DNA of 64,000 nt from Membranipora membranacea (lineage: Eukaryota > Bryozoa > Gymnolaemata > Cheilostomatida > Membraniporidae), in NCBI GenBank assembly GCA_914767715.1, contig OU612068.1:2854001-2918000 (forward strand), read 5' to 3'. The position numbers were made by a program, and so were the translations under genes. Every line of letters begins with the position of its first letter. The first letter of the stretch is position 1. Positions 47,391-62,300 of the stretch are shown here, piece after piece. Under the pieces are notes generated by a model. It was not told where the DNA came from. It made no database searches and saw only the letters and a program-made list of their open reading frames with translations.

Positions 47391-50300
47391 CTACAAAAAA
47401 ATGCATCAGTGGAATCTTGAGACAACTGCACAGAAAACCAAGGGAGTGATAGCTTTTAAGACTGGCTTGTAATTTTGGATTGACTAAAGATATTTAATAG
47501 TGCAATAATAGGTAAGAAAGAAATTTAAAACTGGCAAAAAAGGCGCATTTTAGGTGCCACACCAACACCACATTTATGATTACTACACTTACCAATTGGG
47601 ACCAGGCAAGTCACTGCATGTAAAGCTTCCAACAGTATTCTCACATTGTTTACCAACCGGGCAGCGATTCAGATCATCACATTCATTGACATCTACATAA
47701 TGATAGTCAATGGTTATTAATTTACAAAGCTTGCGTGATGCAGAGCGTTTCAGTTCCAAAACAGTAGGGAATGATTAAATTATAAAAAAATTGAACAGAT
47801 ATATTTAAGCACGACACAATCACTATAAAATATTTGTATTTTGTACTAACCGTGGCACATGTCGGTCTCTGGGTCCCGTATGTAACCTTCAGAGCAGAGC
47901 CATTTAACATCATCACACTCACATCTGTATCCACCAATCAGGTTCTCACATTTCTGTCTGCAGCCACCGTTGTTGGTCTGACACTCATCAATGTCTATTA
48001 ATATGACGAAATGAAAGAAATTCAGTGTTTATTTTCATTATCTATCGTTGAACAAAATGTTCACTGATATGAGTAAAGCAGTTCTAGAGGAAGTTTGATG
48101 CCAGTAATCATTATGCATCATTGATATTTATTATTGTGATTGCTCTCATCGCACGCAAATATATGCCAACTCTTGATGGCGTTCTTGTGTTTGAACATAA
48201 AGAAGTAGGGAGAATTCCACCTACCATCACATTTAGTGTCATCGTCAACATTGATTCTGAATCCAGCTTCACACGAGCATGAGAACTTTCCTTGTTCATT
48301 GTCACAGGTCTGTTGACAACCATCTTCGTTTCTATCACATTCGTTAATATCTATGAAAAACATAGGAAATGAAAATACATGGTATGGTATTGGTACTGAG
48401 GGAAAGATTAACATAGGGCATGAAGGCTGAATCAAATAAAGCAAGTCCGAATCCTGTTCATAGCAGATCAAATTGTTATTTGATCATCGCACAATATTGT
48501 ATTAAAAAATCAAGTTGCTGAGCTCACCATGACATGATTTGCCGTCTTGGTCGAGTTCCCATCCTTGGTTACAGAAGCATTCAGCATCTTGCCGATTACA
48601 TCCCTGATCACACCCGTTATTCAGGACATCACACTTATCTGTGAATGAAAATTTAAGGATCTGTATCAAGTATCTGAACAAACTCTTTGGGAAGGTGGTG
48701 GGCGAAGCTCAGGTAAAAATAGGATAAGAGGGCTAAACTATTATTTTGCAGTCTCTCGCAGACAAATTGTACATCATTTTTTGGTTAGAATTTTCCCTGC
48801 ATATTCAGTTGGGAGGCGATATATATAATATATATTATTAGACCACAGAGTTCTTATAATTCTTACCATTAGATTTTGGGTCAATTACAAGCACAATATT
48901 ATCCCAGTATCGATATCTATAAAATGATGAAAATAAAATTGTATGCAATAGGACACTTTTCATAATTTCCTCTAGACTTACGTATACAAGTTTCCAAGTC
49001 TTCACCGAGCACCATAGTGGCTGGGCATGAACATTCAGATTTCAGATCTGTTGTCGTACATGTGTGTGAACAACCACCATTGTCAATAGAGCATGGATCA
49101 ACAGCTGAAATATCGATGATGAATGTTTGTAAATGGAGATGAGGAAGGTTGTGAATTTAACAAACCCGCTGAAAAGGTTAATATTCACAGCGGTTTCAGT
49201 ATTTGAAGAACTGAATATCAACATTATATTATTACCATTATCATATTGTGGCATAAGATTATTTTATCCAGCTAGATGATAGCAAGTCCTGGACATCAAT
49301 CCCATGAGCTTTGTGTCTTATGACGGTACTGATTTTGAAGGAAGTAAATTTCATATTTGAAATTTTTATGTCAGGGTATTCCAAGAAAGTTTCATAGCAA
49401 AGGACAATGATATTACATACGTCAACATACAATAAAAAAAAACTCTAACTGCTCAAAAAACTCAGGTTTAAATTAATATTTGAAAATGCAAAATTGTACG
49501 CTTTGTTATGTTGAATCATAAGCTATTGATTGCATTATTGGATAACAGACAACACTTACCTTCACATTTCTTTTTATCAGTGCCAAGGCGGAATCCTTCT
49601 GGGCAGTGACATATATAGCCTGGAACTGTGTTCTCGCAGGTACCGTCACAGTCATCAGTCCCTTCAGCACACTGATCAATTTCTAGAGATCAACAAGAGA
49701 AACAATCACTAGAATTATCAAACGCCAATCCTACATACACATGAAGAATATTGTATCAGTACAGATACTCATGTTTACCTCTCAAAACAAAAAAAACAAA
49801 CAGCTCAAAACCATGAAATCAGTGATATCATTTGATGGCAGCAACAGTTGTGATAATAGCCTGAGACGCTAGATGCTTTAATTGACTATGATCAAACAAA
49901 CCTTCACAGCTCTTTCCATCTTGTTGCAATCTGAAGTCTTCTCTACATGTGCACACCACAGTTCCATCTTCACTGTGATCACAGTTATGCTGACACCCTC
50001 CATTATCAACATTACATTTATCTATAAAAATATGGAACAATATGAGTAGTCACAGTACTTGAATAGTGAATAGACAATGTTTACTGTGCGGGTCTATCAG
50101 ATGATACCTGAAGTTATGTACATTCTTTGATATTAACAACACTAAGCCAGGTGTGAGACCAAAATTTCAATCAATCAGCTCAAAAAATTCATTTAAGTTG
50201 ACTGCCTGAATCAGAGTGACTTCTATGATTATTCATCATAAGTCAGTGAGCTCATACCTAAGCAAGTTGTCTTGTCGTCAGCCAACTCATATCCATTTCG

Positions 50301-53300
50301 GCAAGTACACACAAATTCTCTACCATCTCTGTTTTCACAGAAGTGACCACATGGTTTGTCCTCCTCACAAGCATCATAGTCTGTCATAAAGAGTTGAGAT
50401 TGTGATCAACACGGCATCTATGGATCTTTTTTATGTTTGCACAGAATAGTAAGAAAAAAAAGTACATCCACTGCCAAAAGGTACCTTCTTGCAGCGATGT
50501 CAACAATTTGAAACAAACATTTCTTGTGCTGTCTGGCCTTATGAAAAAAATACTGCTAGTGTCGTATGTCATAATTGTCATGCACTCACCTATGCATGTC
50601 TTTCTGTCGACATCGAGCTCCAAGGGTTTTGGGCATTCACAGTGGTGTCCTGGTGCATCATTAACACAAGTTTCTGAACATCCTCCGTTAAACTCGTCAC
50701 ATTCATTCTTATCTAAAAAGCAAAATATTTGTTTACATTTGAGTTGGCAAAGAGCAATTGAAGGTGATAATTGTCCATCTCAATTGCTGCACATCTGAAC
50801 ACAGATATCTTATTCCTTGGAGAGATCGCTGAATGTATCATAGTTGTCCTACTCCGTTTGTGAGCTTATTATAGCTATATCTTTAATACCAGTGAGCACA
50901 AAAGCTTTTCAAATGTTTGACTGGTTCATTGACTGAACCGCTTGACATAGGCCTTATCTAAAAACTCACCTTTGCATGTTTTGTCATCAGCATCAAGGAT
51001 TTCACCCTCAGGACATTCACATTTGAATTCACCATTCTCCAGATTCTCACAAGTTCCATCGCATCCGTGGTTATCACATCCATCTGCATCACAAAAAAAA
51101 CAAATTAATGAAGGGGGAGGTAAAAACTTAAAGAAAGTACAAATGTGTTTGTAGGTTTATGGTAGGCTAAAGAGATTAATATGGAGCATTAAAAAATTCA
51201 TAAGCATTATGAATGTTTAATGATGAGTTGTACTGCTGTAAAATGAACATACCAACACATTCACCATCTACATCTTCATATCCAGGTCTGCAGCTGCATT
51301 CATAGGGTTCTTCTCCGTTATCAACCTTATTACACACCTGCTGACATGGGTTGTCCACAGCGTCACATGGATCTATGAAAGTAATCAGTGGTGAATACTT
51401 AGGTACAATAGAGGACAACTTCTTGATGTCAAACTAGTTCCCAAGCTTCTAATCTTCACGAGTTTAATAACCAGACTATATTTTTCTTTGTTTGTTTTGC
51501 GTTGTTTTTCTTACATGAATCTAATTTTGCTCGGACCATTTACTGTTTGCCATCAATTATCTTCCAATCAAATCCAATTCATGACAAACCAACTAATTTA
51601 GTTCAACAGCAATAAGTAGGATATTTGAACTTCATTTAATTTCCTGAATCATAATACTCACGGACGCATGACCTATCCTCCTGTTCGAACATTCCAGGTT
51701 TGCATTTACAGCCAACTTCCCCTTTACCGTTGAGCTCACATTGTTCGTTCTCGCCACAGCCCCCATTATCCTTATCACACAAACCTTAACAAAAATGGAA
51801 CTGTGATGAGGTTTCAGTGCTATACAATGACTCATGTTTGACCATTTCTCGGTGATGGTGTTTTGGTGTTGTAGTTAAGGGAATATCAATATTTTCTGTT
51901 GTTTGTACTTACTGTCACAGCTGTGTTTATCAGCATTAAGTTCAAATCCATCATCACACAAACATTCATATTTCTCATGTCCAACATGGGCACATTTGTA
52001 TTCACATTCACCATTTTCTGTGTCACATGGATTGATATCTAAAATCAGCACAATCGGTTGTAAACATTATTATTATGATATGTATGAAACATATCTTTCA
52101 AGTACAATGATTATATTTTGTGAACGTCTGATGGGTTATTTATAATGGATTTGACCACAAAAGTAAAAGCGTTAATGAATCCACAAATGAAATTCAATAT
52201 AAATATATTTGACTAAAATCAAGACCACCAAGCCTTGAAGGGTCTCACATACTTGTACATGTCTTTCCATTAATGTCCAATTCTCCCTCATCACAGGAAC
52301 ACTCAAATCCAGGCTCGGTATTCTCACACTGTTGTTCACATCCATCAGTGTCCTCTTCACATTCATTGATGTCTTTAAGATATGAGATATACTTTCATAT
52401 GAATATAACCAATAAACCATTGAAGTATGCAATACACATTGTTTACAGTGTGCAACTTTACCCACTTTATGTTTCGAGGTTGTGGTGATTCAAAGATTTG
52501 GGGTAAAGACTACCATGTTATAAAATTAATATTAATTACCATATGGTTGTAAATATTAAATTTATGACATTTAAGTTTTGAGGGTCTTCCTTACCTTCAC
52601 AGTCACCATTAGTCATATTCATTCTTTCACCCTCTTCACACTGTGGAACACAATCATCAGCAGTGGTCATCACCTCTCCCTCAGGACAACTGCACACAAC
52701 TCTTGCTTCATCAACATCACATGTTTGTCCTTCTTTGCATCCTCCATTGTTAACTTGACAGACAGCTGAAAAAGCACGTGAGAATCCACAGTTGTTATGA
52801 GAATGGAACAGATTGCTCAAAGGTCATACTGTCAACTGTGGAAATTATTTTAGATTTAGAGGGTAGTGACAACATCTGCATGTTAGCTCATTTCGAAAAT
52901 CAACTTAAATGTTTCAAACTTACGAACGCATTCAGCCCCTTGGCGTACAAATCCTTGAGCGCATCTCTTGTCAGTACAAGATTTACCATCATCAGCAAGT
53001 ATTTCTCCGTCATCGCAGCTGCATGTACGAACAAAGTTCTCAGTAGCCTCACAGTACTTGTCACAACCGCCACCTCTTCCGTTGACATTACATGGGCCTT
53101 AAGAAAATACACACAATATAATGATCTTTTCAAATGAAATTATATTATAACTAATAGCAAAATGTAGAATAATCTAAGAGGCTGATGGGTGTCATCAACA
53201 GAGTAACGAATAACAGGTATGTGGCCTTGACTTACTGATACATTTTGTTGTCTTGACAGGATGCACCCGACCATCGTTAGGACAGCTGCACTCAACTTCT

Positions 53301-56300
53301 CCATCAACAGCATGTCCACAAATAAACTCACATCCTCCATTATTAATTTCACATGAGTCTGAGATAAAGAAAGGTTTTGAAGATTAAGGAAAGCTTGTTT
53401 TCTCAATTTGATTAAATAATTCGATTAAGTATTGATAAACATTTCATTCAGTAATACTGCGGGTGGGCTAAGTGAAAATTAAATCAACTTGAAATACACA
53501 AATATATTTGATGATATATATATATATATATTTGATATATACTCACCAACACATTTGTCTTCTACTTGGGTATATCCAGGTAGACAGGGAACAACGCACT
53601 GACATGAGTGAGTTCCAGGCTGGTTGTAACAGAGCATTTCACATCCACCATTATTATTCTTACATTCATCAATATCTGCAAGAATAATAGATATATTATA
53701 AGACAGGAAACAGCTTGTGGGTTTTAGCTGAGGCGGGGCTTGAAGAACAGCTGTAAACTGCATTCTGATAAACAAATAAAAGTTATTTTGACATACCAAT
53801 GCATTGTCGATCATCCCGTGCAAGTTCATAACCATTTGGACAAGTACATTCAACAAGCTGTCCGTCTTTGTGGTCGCAAGTATGGCTGCATTCATCACAT
53901 GGGTTGAGCGCTGTAAAAAAAAGATTAAATAAGTTGACAACAAAGAATATAACTTTATCATCAGAAAGGTCAATGTTTCATTGCCTTATATGTGTGGAGA
54001 CAAAAACACAACGAAAAGGAGTGAATGTCCTATTCTCACGTTGTTCTCTGTTATGTTTCGATTGTGACATCATTGACTGGGGTGTATTGGTTCGGCTCGC
54101 ATTCAAATCTCAATGGAGGAGAAGGGCAGCTCACTTGCAGCAGCTTCCCTTGTGCAGTATCTGTATCACTATGCAATTCTGCACTTTGACCCTTACCTAT
54201 GTCTTGACATGTGGTTCCATCAACTCTTAGCTCTTTATCCTCTGGGCATGAGCATGTGAAGCTCCCAGCAGTGTTCTGACATTCAAACTGACAAGGGTTG
54301 TCTCCTTCACACTCATCTATATCTGAAAGTATTTCAAACAAGACACTGCAAATGATATGATAGCTGAAGTACATCACACCAACTATCAAACCTTACAGAT
54401 CTAGAGATTTTCATTCTCTCTACAACAAAAGATGATTATCAACACTTAACCAAATAAGGATCTGGGACAAACAGGTTGTTACAGATTGTTGAAACACTGT
54501 TGACGGTTTAAGTTACAGCATACTTATCACATCAGTTATTAATCATACCGTTGCATCGATTTCCAGCAGGAGTAAACCCTGCATGACATCTGCATACAGC
54601 TTGGTCACCAACTCTCTCACAGTCATGCTCACAATCACCTTTGTTAACATCACAAGGGTGTACTTTCTCTAAAACCAAAATAGTCGTTGAGTTAACAACA
54701 GGATCTGGAGAACTATATCAAAAACAGATTGTATCAAGTTCCCTCTTCAGAGAAGGACCAACACACATCAGAAGAAACTGAGCATTCATCTTTCAATGAA
54801 CAAAATCATCAACCTTAGGTCAAATTGTACACACATACATCTGTCTATATGTTCGACTAAGTGTATTCGGTTCTTACCTTGGCAGGTCTTTTGATCATCT
54901 CCCAGTACACTCCCACTTTGTCCTGGACATGAGCACACTGCCACATTATCAACAACATCGCAGATATTGGAGCAGCCAGCCTCAGCACATGATTCTATAA
55001 TATCAAACTCAAAACTGTCAAACTTGCATGATAACATAGTATTTGACATCAAAGAAATTTTATCGACAAGGTGAGTTTGTTGGGCTGATAATTCTTTAAA
55101 GGAATACAGGTGATCATATGACAAAACAATTCAAATTTATTTCAATACAATCTTTTATATTCTTGATCTAAGATTACATAGTTGGCAGACTTCTCACCTA
55201 TGCATGTCTTTTTATCTACTGCAAATATCATGTTGTCTGGACAATTACACACTTCTGTTCCACCTTCACAGTCCGCTAAAAATTCAAACAACAAATATGA
55301 TTGACATGTCGAATAGTGCAACCAATCAAGATTTTTGGCTACACGTGGTTGCTCCATAGTTTTATGTGATTTAAAATTTAGCCATAACATCAAACATATT
55401 ACTCAATATGTTGTGATTGCATTCAAACCTTATCACAATCACCATTTAGGAATCGCTGATATGGAAATGCACCTGTCCACCGTTTTGGATCGTTCAAGCA
55501 AAATCATAAATTATCTAATACACCAAACGCGTGATACAGAGAGGATGTTTTAATATATGGAGTAAATTAAGTAAGTTATTCATAATATACTAATCCAAAG
55601 GCAGAAATTAACAGAAATCTCATGACACCATAATAACACCTCAATTCATAACTTTCAGATATGCAAACATGCATATTTTTATCGCATATATTACTAAAGT
55701 TGCATTGGTCTTTTTCCACTTACAAACTATATTCGATTAAATTTATTTCAATCCTTATTGTGTATTATAACACATATAGTGTACTTACTTGAGCAAGTCT
55801 TCTCATCAGCTCCAAGTACCATATTTTCTGGGCAGGTACAAACTGCTGTGTTATTCCTAACCTCACAACCATTGGAGCATCCAGCATCTTCACATGGGTC
55901 TATACAAATATTTAATATAAAATTAAGAGATGTTCATACCAACAAACAGATTGATACACTTCAATGCCTCATCATTTTAAATCACAAATATTTTCATATA
56001 CACTGTGAACAAGTACAAAAACTTTGTGAAAATGTTACTTTTGACCAGATATCAGTTATGTTATCAGTCAGTAATCATACTTTTACAGATTTATATTTCG
56101 GAAAGAAATTTATGCTCAACGTGCATGGATTTGCATGTTTTGATATAGATATTGCAAAAATAGTTGGGCTGCAAAGAAAGAAGTCCACTTAGACCACTGG
56201 TTATCTTCATCACCATTTAGGAAACGCTGATAAGGGAATTCACTCACCAACACATCCTTCTGGTCCTTCAACCCATCCTTCATTACAGCTACATTCATAG

Positions 56301-59300
56301 ACCTCCTCTCCATTTTCAACCTTAGTACACACCTGCTCGCATGGGTTATTCTCAGAGTCACATGGGTCTGTAAATAATGATTCAATTACAATTAGATTTA
56401 ATGTCCAAAGTTGGGCTCACTGCGAATGGTTAGTATGAACATCCTTACATCCTAACGTATAAAATCCTGAAAATCCTATGTGTATATTAATGATAAAATT
56501 ATTCTGCTAAAACGAAATATTTTCACTCACGTTCACATTTGTCATCCTGATTCAGTATTATTCCTTCCTTACACGGGCATCGGACTGTTCCATTAACTAC
56601 CTGACACAGGGAAAGCTCATCGCAATCTCCATTGTTGATTTCGCATGGATCTACAAACAGACAAGACGACAAGGCTTAGCAGACTTAAATCAGTAATAAC
56701 CGATCAGATCGTTCATGATCATCAATATATATGCAGATCCCAGACTTTAGTGGTAATCAGATTTCCCAATTTCACAATGTCTTAGACCAGTAAGAAATAC
56801 AATGGATTGTCTTTGAAATATTCATTCTATTGTTTACTCTGAGAAGTTCTCAGAACTAGTAACTGCACTCTATCTACGGACACCAAACATTTTCATATGA
56901 AACTATTACAATGTGTCATTGCTTACTTGTGCAAGTCTTTGCATCATCTCCTAGAACCATATCTTCTGGACAGGTACACACTGCTTTACCACCATCAACC
57001 TCACAATCATTAGAGCATCCAGCATCTAGACATGGGTCTGCGTCTGTGTAATCATTGAAACTATGATTGAGAAATTTTTTCCAGTCAAAAAAAGTAACTT
57101 CAAAAAGCCAAGCATTTATGGTATCACAAACTCATAACCATCAACATTTGATACAGACACCATAGTTTCAAGATATCAATTATTTATATTACTGATATAT
57201 CAGCTTCCTTATTTGTAAGCATAACCAGTTTTAAACCGCTAACCAGCATTAACCGTTGATAAATAAGCATTGTTGAGACTTGACAATCATTTGACCAATC
57301 ATAAGTGAGGCACTAGGCATGAACAAATAACAATAACTTATACCTTTAACTGATGATACTAATTGTTAACTTCTACACTTATCTTATTGACTTTCTCACA
57401 AGCATTATCAAATAATTGCTTACTTGTGCAAGTCTTTGCATCAGCTCCAAGAACCATATCTTGTGGACAGGTACACACTGCTTTACCACCATCAACCTCA
57501 CAATCATTAGAGCATCCAGCATCGTCACATGGGTCTGAATTAACATTGATAGTATTATTGAGAGATGCATTCCAACCAAATGACTAACTCGTCACAAAAT
57601 GGACCAAGCGTACAGTAACACAAACTCATGTATACCCTGTGCTCATTTCTTTCAACTGCAGGCACTTTAGATTCTGGACTAAAATAATCTGCTTCGCCAG
57701 TCACAATTTTGCAACCAGCATCTTTATATTGGTCTGCAGATTGTTTACATATTTTTTCTGAATATAACTAGAAGCATAAACATTCATATTTAGTGCCTAA
57801 ATTGCAATTAAGATTTTTCACCACTATATCAACATGGTTTTTGCTTCATTGTGGATATGGTGTATTTCAATACACCTTCACAATATGATTTACACTGCTA
57901 CTTGGTTTCTGTGAGAGTTTCAATAAAATCAATTTCTCTCCCACTTGTACTTGTAACACCTGCTATTATAATATTTACAGCAGATATTGAAGATTTGGTT
58001 CTAAAGCTTTGTGAAAATTCACTCATTCACTCACCAATATTAGTAGGTCTTTTTTGGTCCTTTTCAGCATCACATTTCATAGTTTTTTCTACAACTTCCC
58101 CGTCATTATAACATGCAGTTATGTCTTCATCAAACAAACAGGTTCCATCCTACAGGTAACAAAACATCATTTAAATGGATGATGGCCTGCAATATAAAAG
58201 CGATATAAAGCTAACTATCTAGCATGTTGTCACTATGTTGTTATCGATATCACTCATTCATATTTTTCGAATCTTAATGTCATTTTAATTTTTATCTACA
58301 CGCATTTCCAATGTTTTATATCAAGTTTTAACTCAGTTCTAAATTTATTCTTGGATGATCAAGGTCATAGTATCAGCTGAAGCCAGAACGCCGTAGAACA
58401 ACCACCAAGTTCCACTCTAAATTCTTTCAATATAAGCTAGACAGCATTAGAGTGACAGGTGTTATGATAAGGAGAATATAGCTGGTTACCTTCATAGTGT
58501 TCTGTCCACCTTGACAGGTCATACACCCTGAGTTGAAGATGCTGTAAGGCATATCCTCAGATACCCAGTTGTCTGTCTTAACAGTCACACTCAGTCCGTT
58601 GTGAATGTTAAACTCACCGCCAGGTGTCTCATTTAAGTGACATTCGAGTAGCTCAAAATTGATAATGCTGGCTGGTGATTCAGCAAAAAACACAGCACCA
58701 GTCACTTTCTACAATGAGCATAAAAAGGTGTGTAAAATATTCTATTATGCTGTAAAAATAGAAAAAGAATCTGTCCTTGTCTGGTAAAACATATATTATA
58801 CAGACTACTGAAATTTATCAACTTTGTTCAAATACTCAAAACATGAGTTGTTAGTAAATTGTCATCCGTCTTCTTTGCCATCACATAAATGACCTAATTT
58901 ACTTACATCTTTAACAGTGCAAGTGTGCGTGACACCTTTACTAAATCCTTCAGAAGAAACTTTAATTGAGCACATCTCACGAGTAAAAATATCACAACAA
59001 TCATCCACCAGGGTCATCTTAGGCGCTTCTGTTGTCGAGCAGCTGCAGTCAGCACATGTAAATCCATCGTTACACACACATTCATTATCGTTATTACAGA
59101 TTCCTGTGAGTTGAGATGGGGAAAAAAGAAAAAGATGACATTTAATAAGGAGTTGTAAAATCTTGTTAAAATTTCTGCGACCAAACCACAATTATTATAT
59201 ACATCCTACAGAATTTGTATCTAAAACAATATGTATCCTGGAGAGTTATGGTTATGTTGGGTGTATTCACATTGTTATATGATTGGGAGTGGTTTTAGTC

Positions 59301-62300
59301 TGCCATACCGTTGCCACTGCAATCGTTGAGGCAGAAGATAGGTGGGAGTGTTGGGTTAGGTTTCTCTGTCATAATATCTTTGCAATCCTCCTTGAAGGTA
59401 TCCAATGAAGATGGTCCAAAATCAAAACCATTAGAGTGCTGCAAAAGATCCAAGTGGTTTTTTCAGAATTTTTCAGCTCCTTGATCATGGCATATGAACA
59501 ATTCACATCTCTTCATTGTGAACAATAATAAATGGGCCAACTTTGGTATTATATGACATTTTCGTGATTATATCTTTATATAATTATATATATAATTCAT
59601 GATTTTCCCTTTTTTTCTTATCGCTTCTACTAAATTTGGCTCTAAACACTTTGACTGCCACTTTAACACCATGGTTATAATGTCTTAGCTATGTCATCAC
59701 ATTTACAAGGATACCCCACAATTGTTCCCTTCATCGAAAGCAACTAACTACGAACACATCCATTTGGTTGTCAAATTAGAATATGTATTCAACTCTAGGT
59801 AGAATGTCGCATATTGAACCCACAGATACCATCAATCACATAATTTTGTGTACCTTAACATCAGCAATACATCTCTCAATGTGTTGTGCAGGATCGTTTT
59901 CACATTTCCCAATAGCTGGAGAATCATTGAATAGCTTGTTGCATTTTTCTGTTGCTTCCTTTTCGGTGATACCAGCTGGTGTAGGGAATGTCGCAGTCTA
60001 GAAGCAATAAGAATGAAAAGCTCATTTAATGTGATACAGTGTGATGGTACAGCTCTGATCTGTATATGTTCTGGCTTTTATCAGCCTATATGGCACATAT
60101 AATCAGAAAGGCTTATTGCAGAAATAACGAAACAGTCTTGAACGATCATCTGCAGCTGGGTTTATATTATTATGACTGCAAGACAATAACCGCTATAAAC
60201 GACAATGACTTCTTTTAGTGATTTTGAAACATACCTCTGGCTCTAATGGTGTATCTGGGCCACCGTCAAAGTCCTTATTTCCTCCTGGTTTCTCTTCAGC
60301 AACTTCTGGCATTGGCTCTCCAGGCTCTTCACATCTGTTGTTAATAACATTGAGGATAGTCATTTTTAGCGGAAGGCATATGTGAGCCACTAATATCAAG
60401 TATGGCAATGTGTGCAGTGTGGATAATAATTGAGATCTGAAAGCCAATTATGATCACTTCAAGGTGGTAGTTTAGAATACATGCTAGGGGAGGCAAAAGT
60501 CCAATGCGAGTGCAAAGCATCTCCAGGAGGGGTGCTGTAAGCAATTCAAGCCATTGTAAACCAAAACCCCTAGATGTTACGATTCTGATATGGATAATTC
60601 AATTATAGTGTTTTTTAGGCAACTTTTATAAACTTTCTAGGGGAGGTAGTGCATCCCTGCCTCTGCTAGAAATATGGGCTGCATTTTAGTAAACTGACAA
60701 AAAAGAGATCATCCATCTAGTAACTTACCGCTCGGCAACATTGGCGTCACATTGCTGTTCAATTGTTTGTACACCCTTACATGCACAAAGCCTTGTTCTT
60801 TCATAAGTGACGCTGTCACGAGGTGTGGTTCCGAGGTAGATTGAGCCCTCAATAGGAACTCTGTAATATGGATTGAAAATTAAAGTGTACTACAGACCCA
60901 GTTACCTTCGTTAATTCTAACAAACCAAATCACAATATGAATCTTAGTGAGGGTTGGCTTTATTTATGGTCAAACAGCACATGCTGCATGGACACTGACG
61001 AGTGAGGCATACCTTGTGGCAATCAATCATTCGCATATAATTCATAAACTAGGTATTTACCCATTCAGCTTACAGATCAGAATGCCTGGAAACCTTAGGG
61101 AATTAGATGTGTAAGTCAGAGTGATGGAGTAATGAGTTCTGAGGTTTCAATGAAATTAAATTCTGTTCCTCCAATAGTTACCAATCTTTTTATGAGTAAT
61201 ACAATGGTCAGGTCTGATTCAAATGCCCAAAAACTCATGAATAATATATCATAGTGCTTAAAGACAAATTTATATGTACCTCCAGGCCAAACTGAATTTT
61301 CGGGCGTCTGCCACTGGTTTTCCACTGCTATCGAAAAAGTCATTTGCTGCGTTGCCATCGTAATTTCCAATAAGACCTTCCACTGCATTCCTGTCTCCAG
61401 CACCAGCATACATGCGGACATTGAGGAAGTTGCGTACTGATGGCGGGGATGCGATGCCTACTTTCACACTGGCACCAGTTGGTAGGGTGATCTACAAGAT
61501 ATGCAACAATTTGAGTATGCTGACCTAGGAGTCAGAAAAAGAACTACAGACAATATCTTAGAGTCATATGCAATTTCAACCATGTTTTGTTATGATTTCG
61601 AAAATCTATGCCATGGTCTTGTCATGTCATTAAATAAGTGAAATGGTATGTTCTTTAATCAACCCAACTTGTTTCTCACCTCATATTCTCTTCCGTTGTT
61701 TCGTTTCACAAGCTTGAGGGCCGAGGTGAACACACCATCATTTCCAGTGTACTTTCTGATACTGAGAGGCGAGTTGAGTGGGTTTGTTCCTGAGAAAAGA
61801 ATAAAAGTGAGTTTATCCAGGCAGTAAAGTGAATTTACTGGTCAATTCATAATAATCTATCTTGTAATGCTGCATCATGATTGACTTCTAGAAAACATTC
61901 TGATCCACTTCCACCTCCACTTCCAATACCCTGTATCATTTAAATTCAAAATTGAATTAAGTGACTTTACACAATAGCACTTACCTCCGCATTTATCTAC
62001 AACGATGACATCATCTCCTACTCGTACTGCCACAGCGCAATTACATGTGGCACTGAGCCAGGGACGTGAACACTGTTTGTAGTACGTTCTAACCTGTAAG
62101 AGATGGTCCACAAAGCATAATTTAATTTATTTCTCGAATGAACCATTTTTGTCATTTTTGTCATATCTGTCATTATTTACATTCGTAACCACAGTTGTTC
62201 ATTGTTTTGTTTATTATATCTTATAACATAGTAAGAAATTTACCTCGAATGGCTTCAGTAGATGTCTGTACAGGACAAACTCTCCTCTGTATTGATTATC

